From Mytilus trossulus (taxonomy: Eukaryota > Mollusca > Bivalvia > Mytilida > Mytilidae): a stretch of DNA of 64,000 bases. Of the stretch, positions 59,100 through 64,000 are shown one piece after another (within the stretch, counting starts at the first letter, position 1; each line of letters begins with the position of its first letter). The notes beneath the pieces were generated by a model. The model saw nothing but the letters and a program-made list of their open reading frames with translations. It made no database searches and was not told the origin of the DNA. Position numbers and translations under genes: made by a program. Location: positions 12,104,195-12,168,194 of the forward strand of contig NC_086384.1 in NCBI RefSeq assembly GCF_036588685.1. The letters are read 5' to 3'.

Positions 59100-59640
59100 A
59101 TGTTGAGACTTTCTGTCAATTTCTTTAAACATGTTCATTTACTTGATTTGTATTCTTATATTCGTATTTATATATTTAATTATCTATTGATCAGGAATAA
59201 GGCCATTGTTATAATTATAGTTTGTTTCTGTGTGTGTTACATTTCAACGTTGTGTTTCTATTGTATCGTTTATTTCCTCTTATATTTGGGATTTCTATAG
59301 GACGTGGTATGGTACTTTTCTATCCCAAATTCATGTATTTAGTTTTGAGGTTGTATTTGTTGTTCTCATCGGAATTTGTTCAATGTTGAAGGCCGTACTT
59401 TAACCTATAATGGTTTACTTTTAAATTGTTATTTAGATGGAGAGTTGTCTCATTGGCACTCACACCACATCTTCCTATATCTATTAGTTCGTTTCTGGTT
59501 GTTTTACATTTAAATGTTGTGTCGTTGTTCTCCTCTAAGACTTATATTAAATAATTTTTCCTCAGATTTAATTTGTAACCCGGATTTGTTTTTTTTTTCT
59601 ATCGATTTTTTAGTTTCGAACAGCGGTATACTACTGTTAT
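59100..59640 (+). repeat. Family E copies with a family B tail between
   Basis: TTCTCATCGGAATTTGTTCA and GTCTCATTGGCACTCACACC (family B, about 59380-59482), then TTTCGAACAGCGGTATACTA near 59616. Repeat-on-repeat arrangement, no gene. Confidence 0.55.
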
Positions 59641-59764
59641 TTAACTATTATTTTTTGTATTTTTCTATATTTTGTATGCAATATTGATTTTAACTTTCCT
59701 GTAACCTTAAAAATAAACTATCCATCTAGCTTATTATCCGTCAAAGGTCGTGAACTTTATGTTT

Positions 59765-60130
59765 AGTCATAATCATTATGTCACCCTGACGAATGTTGGG
59801 TGACATATTATTGTTGTTCGATTCTTTTATTTATTATCATTCCACACTTTTTTTGTCTAGTCTATTTCAAAGAATTGTATGGACCAATCATAATCAAACT
59901 CATCAATAATTTTACCGATAGAGGTCCACACGGGTGTTTGACATTTCCAAGATAACCGCCGTTTTCATGGAAACAAAGATGATTTGAAAAATCGGAGAGT
60001 CTTACAAATTGAATGAAACTTTGTGAAAATGTTACCTGGCATTTGAAGATCTGCCATTCATTTTTAGGAATTTTCAAAATGGCGCTGCAAATGAACAGAA
60101 TGATGTGTTTAAATGCATATAATTGCATTC
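59765..60130. repeat. Dispersed repeat starting with a TGTCACCC/GGGTGACA hairpin
   Basis: ATGTCACCCTGACG and TTGGGTGACATATTATTG form a hairpin. The following sequence (ACCGCCGTTTTCATGG and AAAATGGCGCTG) is typical of a bivalve dispersed repeat and produces a spurious minus-strand ORF. Confidence 0.45.
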
Positions 60131-60245
60131 AATGTTACTATATGTTAGATTAGCTGCCGTTAAGTAGCATTTAGCGCAACAGCGTGACATCTCGTATTGC
60201 TCGCTATGGCAATTTTAATTATAGCTTGTTTTTGTTGTGACATAA

Positions 60246-60790
60246 TAAAATTGAGAATGGAAATGGGGATTAATGTGTCGAAAAGACAACAACCCGATCA
60301 TAGAACACACAACAGCATATGGTCATCAATAGGTCTACTATGCAGCCAGAAACTCCCGCACCCGGAGGCGTCCTTCAGCTGGCCCTAAATCAGATCTCTT
60401 TACTAGTTCAGTGATACTGTTCGTTATATTTAATTCCGAATTATACACAAGAAACTAAAATTAAAAAATCATACTCGACTAACAAAGGACAGAGGCAGCT
60501 GACATGGGACAGGCGCAAAAATGTGGCGGGGTTAAACATGTTTTTGGAGATCTAAACCCTCCCGCTATACCTCTAGCTAATGTGGAAAAGTAAACGCATA
60601 ACAAAACACACATTCAGTTCAAGAGAAGTCCGATGTCAGGAAAGGTAACAAAAGAAAGTAAACAAAATGACAATAATACATAGATAACAGCAGATTACTA
60701 GTAGTTATTGGTATACCAGCTCCAGACCTCAATTCAAGTGACTAAAAGATTATATCTTCATCGTAAGAACATCAGGCACAATCCCTGCAG
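60246..60790 (+). repeat. Family A, long copy
   Basis: TTGAGAATGGAAATGGGGAT to CAGTTAGGGGGGTTTTG. Includes AAGTCCGATGTCAGGAAAGG, collinear with the copies at 18113 and 20833. Confidence 0.7.
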
Positions 60791-60839
60791 TTAGGGGGGT
60801 TTTGAATTATACCATAGGTTTTGTACGATCGTAAGTAAT

Positions 60840-63800
60840 ACACCTTCTCTTACATAAGAATGAGAAAGGATACAACATATGTGTCTGTATGGCTAAGGGT
60901 GAAACTTTCTCAAACATCTACCTGAGATCCCAAGCTTGTCTCAAATGCATCTGAATGAGTGAGGGCACAGCTTAAATTTTCAAACATATCAGAATATGGT
61001 TCCAGTCTAATCTACAGTTTATTGAGTAATTGTACAGCTTCTCATTCGTCTTATTGTGGTTAAAATGCTATGCTATCATATGGTTTCTAGTGGTATCTAA
61101 CAATAATGTACTTAATCTTTTGTTATAATAATGTACCTTGTATTATATGTTTTAAGTGATAACTTAGTGCTATGCTATAAAAATGTTCGTATGAATGAGT
61201 ACGTGTGCAGTTTTTCATTCATCTGATTGAGCACTGAAGCTAATAAAAAATCAGAATGTGTATTGTCCTGTCTTATGTTATAATAATGTACTTAGTGCTA
61301 TGCTACAAGAATGTATTTTACAAAATCTTTAACGAAATCAGCAATAACACACCATCTCACACATAGGATTAAGAAAGGATACACCATATGTGTCTGTATG
61401 ACCATTTATGTATTATTGCACCAGCACCTGAATACGGTGTATATATTTCCCAATTGATACGATATTCCAGTGCTTGCATTTCCTATCATATTTTATTGAT
61501 AGAGGGTTGTTACTCACAATGAAGCTTTTAAATCAAGATTTCAAAATGGTGAGGTTGCAATCATCTCTTAGTTAATTATACGGACGGCATCACAAATTGG
61601 TTGACCGTTATGGAATATCCTTTTCACAAATGATATCGGATATGTTCCTTACGTCGTAATTACAATCCCCTTCCTTTCATAAATGTGACCTACCGAATTA
61701 TATTATACTATTTACCGGATTTGTTATATAATAAGGAAAACGACGGGTGCCACATGTGGAGCAGGATCTGCTTACCCTTCTGGGGCACCTGAGATCACCC
61801 CAGTTTTTGGTGGGGTTCGTGTTTTTTTATTCTTTTGTTTTCAATGTTGTGCTATTTGTACTATTGTTTGTCTGTTTGTCCTTTTTCATTTGTAGGCATG
61901 TCGTGAGTTTATTTTCGATTTATGTATTTGACTTTCTCTCTTGTATCGTTCGTCCTTCTTTTAGGGTAGAGTTTTCCCCCATCATCTGCTTTAGATGCAC
62001 AGCTTGTCACAAATGCATCTGAATGATGGTGGCACAGCTTTGCATATCAGAATATGGTTCCAGTCTTAACTTCAGTTTATTTATAATTGTACAGCTTCTT
62101 ATTCATCTGAACAAGGTATACATATTATATGATTTTATTTCATTTAGTGGTACCTAACAAGAATGCACTTAATCTCATGTTAATATAATGTAACTAGTGT
62201 TATGTTTTTTAGTGAGAACATAGTGCTATGCTATAATAATGTACGTTTAATTAAGTAATTGTACAGGCTTTGTTTTTATTCATCTGGCTCAGTACTAAAG
62301 CTACAAAGTTCAAAATGTGTCTTATGTTATGTTATAAAATGCAATGTTATCATATGGTTTCTAGTGGTATCTAACAATAATGTACTTAAACTTTTGATAT
62401 AATAATGTACCTTGTATTATGTTTGTAAGTAGAACTTAGTGCTATGCTATAAGAATGTACATTTGATTGAGTACGTGTGCAGTTTTTAATTCATCTGATT
62501 GAGCACTAAAGCTAAACAATCTCAGAATGCGTATTGTTCTGTCTTATGTTATAAGAATGTACTTAGTGCTATGCTATAAGAATGTATCTTGCTAAACCTT
62601 TAACGAAATAAGTAAGAACACACCTTCTGATACATAGGTTGAGAAAGAATACACCATTTGTGTCTGTATCACAACATTGTACCAGCATCTGCCAATAGAT
62701 ACGATATTCCCGTGCTTGCATTTCCTATGATCATTGTCTTGATAGAGAGTTGTTGCTCACAATGAAGCTATTAAATCAAGAGTTCCAAATGGTGAAGTTG
62801 AAATCATCCTTTAGTAAATTTTACGGACGCCATTACGAGTTGGTTGACCGTTATGGAATGACCGTTTCACAAATGATATCAGATATGTTCCTTACGTCGT
62901 AACTACATTCCCCTTCCCTTTCATAAATGTGACCTACCGAATTATACTATTTACCCTGTTTGTTATCTCATAAGCAAAACGACGGGTGTACCATGTGGAG
63001 CAGGATCTGTTTACCCTTCTGGAGCACCTGAGATCACTTGGTGAGGTTCGTGTTGTTTAATCTTTAGTTTTCAATGTTGTGCCATGTGTACTAATATTTG
63101 TCTTTTTGTCCTTTTCATTTTTGAGCATCTCGTTGTCAGTTTACTTTCGATTTATGAGTTTGACTTTCCCCCTGGTATCGTTCGTCCCTCTTTTAGGGTA
63201 AAGTTTTCTCCAACATCTGCTTAAGATTCACAGCTTGTCTCAAATGCATCTGAATGAGTGATTAAGGGCACAACTTTGCATATCAGAATATGGTTCCAGT
63301 CTTAACTTCAGTTTATTGTGTAATTGTGCAGCTTCTCATTCATCTGAACGAGGTCTAAATATTATGTGATTATATTGTATTTAGTGGTACCTAACAAGAA
63401 TGCACTTCATCTGATGTTAATATAATGTAACTAGTGTTATGTTTTTTAGTGAGAACTTAGTGCTATGCTTTAATAATGTACGTTTAATTGAGTAATTGTA
63501 CAGGTTTTTATACGCGTCTGTCTGAGTACTAAAACTATAAAGTTCAGAATGTGTCTTATGTTATGTTATAACTATGTACTTAGTGCTATGCTATAAAAAT
63601 GTATATATGCTATAAGAATGTATCTTGCGAAATCTTTAACGAAATAAGTAAGAATACACCTTATCATAAATAAGATTGAGAAAGGATACAACATATGTGT
63701 CTGTATGGCTTAGGGTGGAGCTTTCTCAAACATCTGCCTGCGATCCCAAGCTTGTCTCAAATGCATTTGAATGAGTAAGTGCACAGCTTTGCAAACATAT

Positions 63801-64000
63801 CAGAATATGGTTCAAGTCTAATCTACAGTTTATTGAGTAATTGTACAGCTTCTGATTTGTCTGATTATGGTTAAAAATGATATTTTATCATATGGTTTCT
63901 AGTGGTATCTAACAAGAATGTACTTAATCTTTTGATATAATAATGTACCTTGTATTATATTTTTAAGTAAGAACTTAGTGCTTTGCTATAAGAATGTACG
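60840..64000 (+). repeat. Long-period tandem array (about 1.23 kb per unit), continuing past the right edge
   Basis: CTTGTCTCAAATGCATCTGA-type landmark occurs at about 60935, 62003, 63233 and 63752; the GACGGGTG(CC)ACATG landmark at about 61742 and 62981; TTAGTGCTATGCTATAA recurs many times. Each unit includes a family D copy (about 61500-61965 and 62755-63200) plus an AT-rich part made of short AATGTAC(C/T)T...TTAGTGC sub-repeats. No ORF is conserved between units. Confidence 0.75.

Overview
This is an AT-rich, repeat-dense, intron-rich stretch of a eukaryotic nuclear genome. Several dispersed repeat families that I know as abundant in mussel DNA (Mytilus and relatives) occur many times, and the protein-coding genes are animal genes, so a marine mussel is the most likely source. 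The species call rests on remembered repeat families and was not searched.

Layout from left to right. 1-1495 (minus) is the 5' part of a retrotransposon Gag ORF (BEL/Pao type) running off the left edge, with a probable leader/LTR to its right. 3731-14904 (plus) is a six-exon sigma-class glutathione S-transferase gene. Its fourth intron holds an approximately 4.9-kb, 47-bp minisatellite interrupted by a nested pair of inverted-repeat transposons. 15-22.9 kb is repeat-rich intergenic DNA. 22965-27809 (minus) is a four-exon claudin/CACNG-like tetraspan gene whose splice phases all agree, giving 247 residues. 29184-33986 (plus) is an almost intact DIRS-type tyrosine-recombinase retrotransposon with gag, RT-RNase H-methyltransferase-like and recombinase ORFs, terminal inverted repeats and an internal complementary region. 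It sits inside a copy of a local dispersed repeat whose uninterrupted copies are also in the window.

34.6-48.9 kb holds three small plus-strand genes (ATG at 34718, 39451 and 46318). Each encodes a 35-38-residue precursor made of a signal-peptide-like segment and a 10-13-residue, mostly acidic tail. The coding exon is followed by an intron and a non-coding 3' exon. The second and third are clear paralogues in promoter, coding exon, splice donor and 3' exon. This is the best candidate for an undescribed system. 52913-56576 (plus) is a five-exon double-B-box, coiled-coil protein without RING or NHL repeats. The right end, about 60.8-64 kb, is a long-period tandem array of about 1.23 kb per unit.

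I see no operon-like organisation, tRNA, rRNA or CRISPR. The genes appear unrelated in function apart from the peptide cluster. Most of the sequence is transposon-derived, and many of the structures come from nesting and tandem expansion of a few repeat families, called A-E below.
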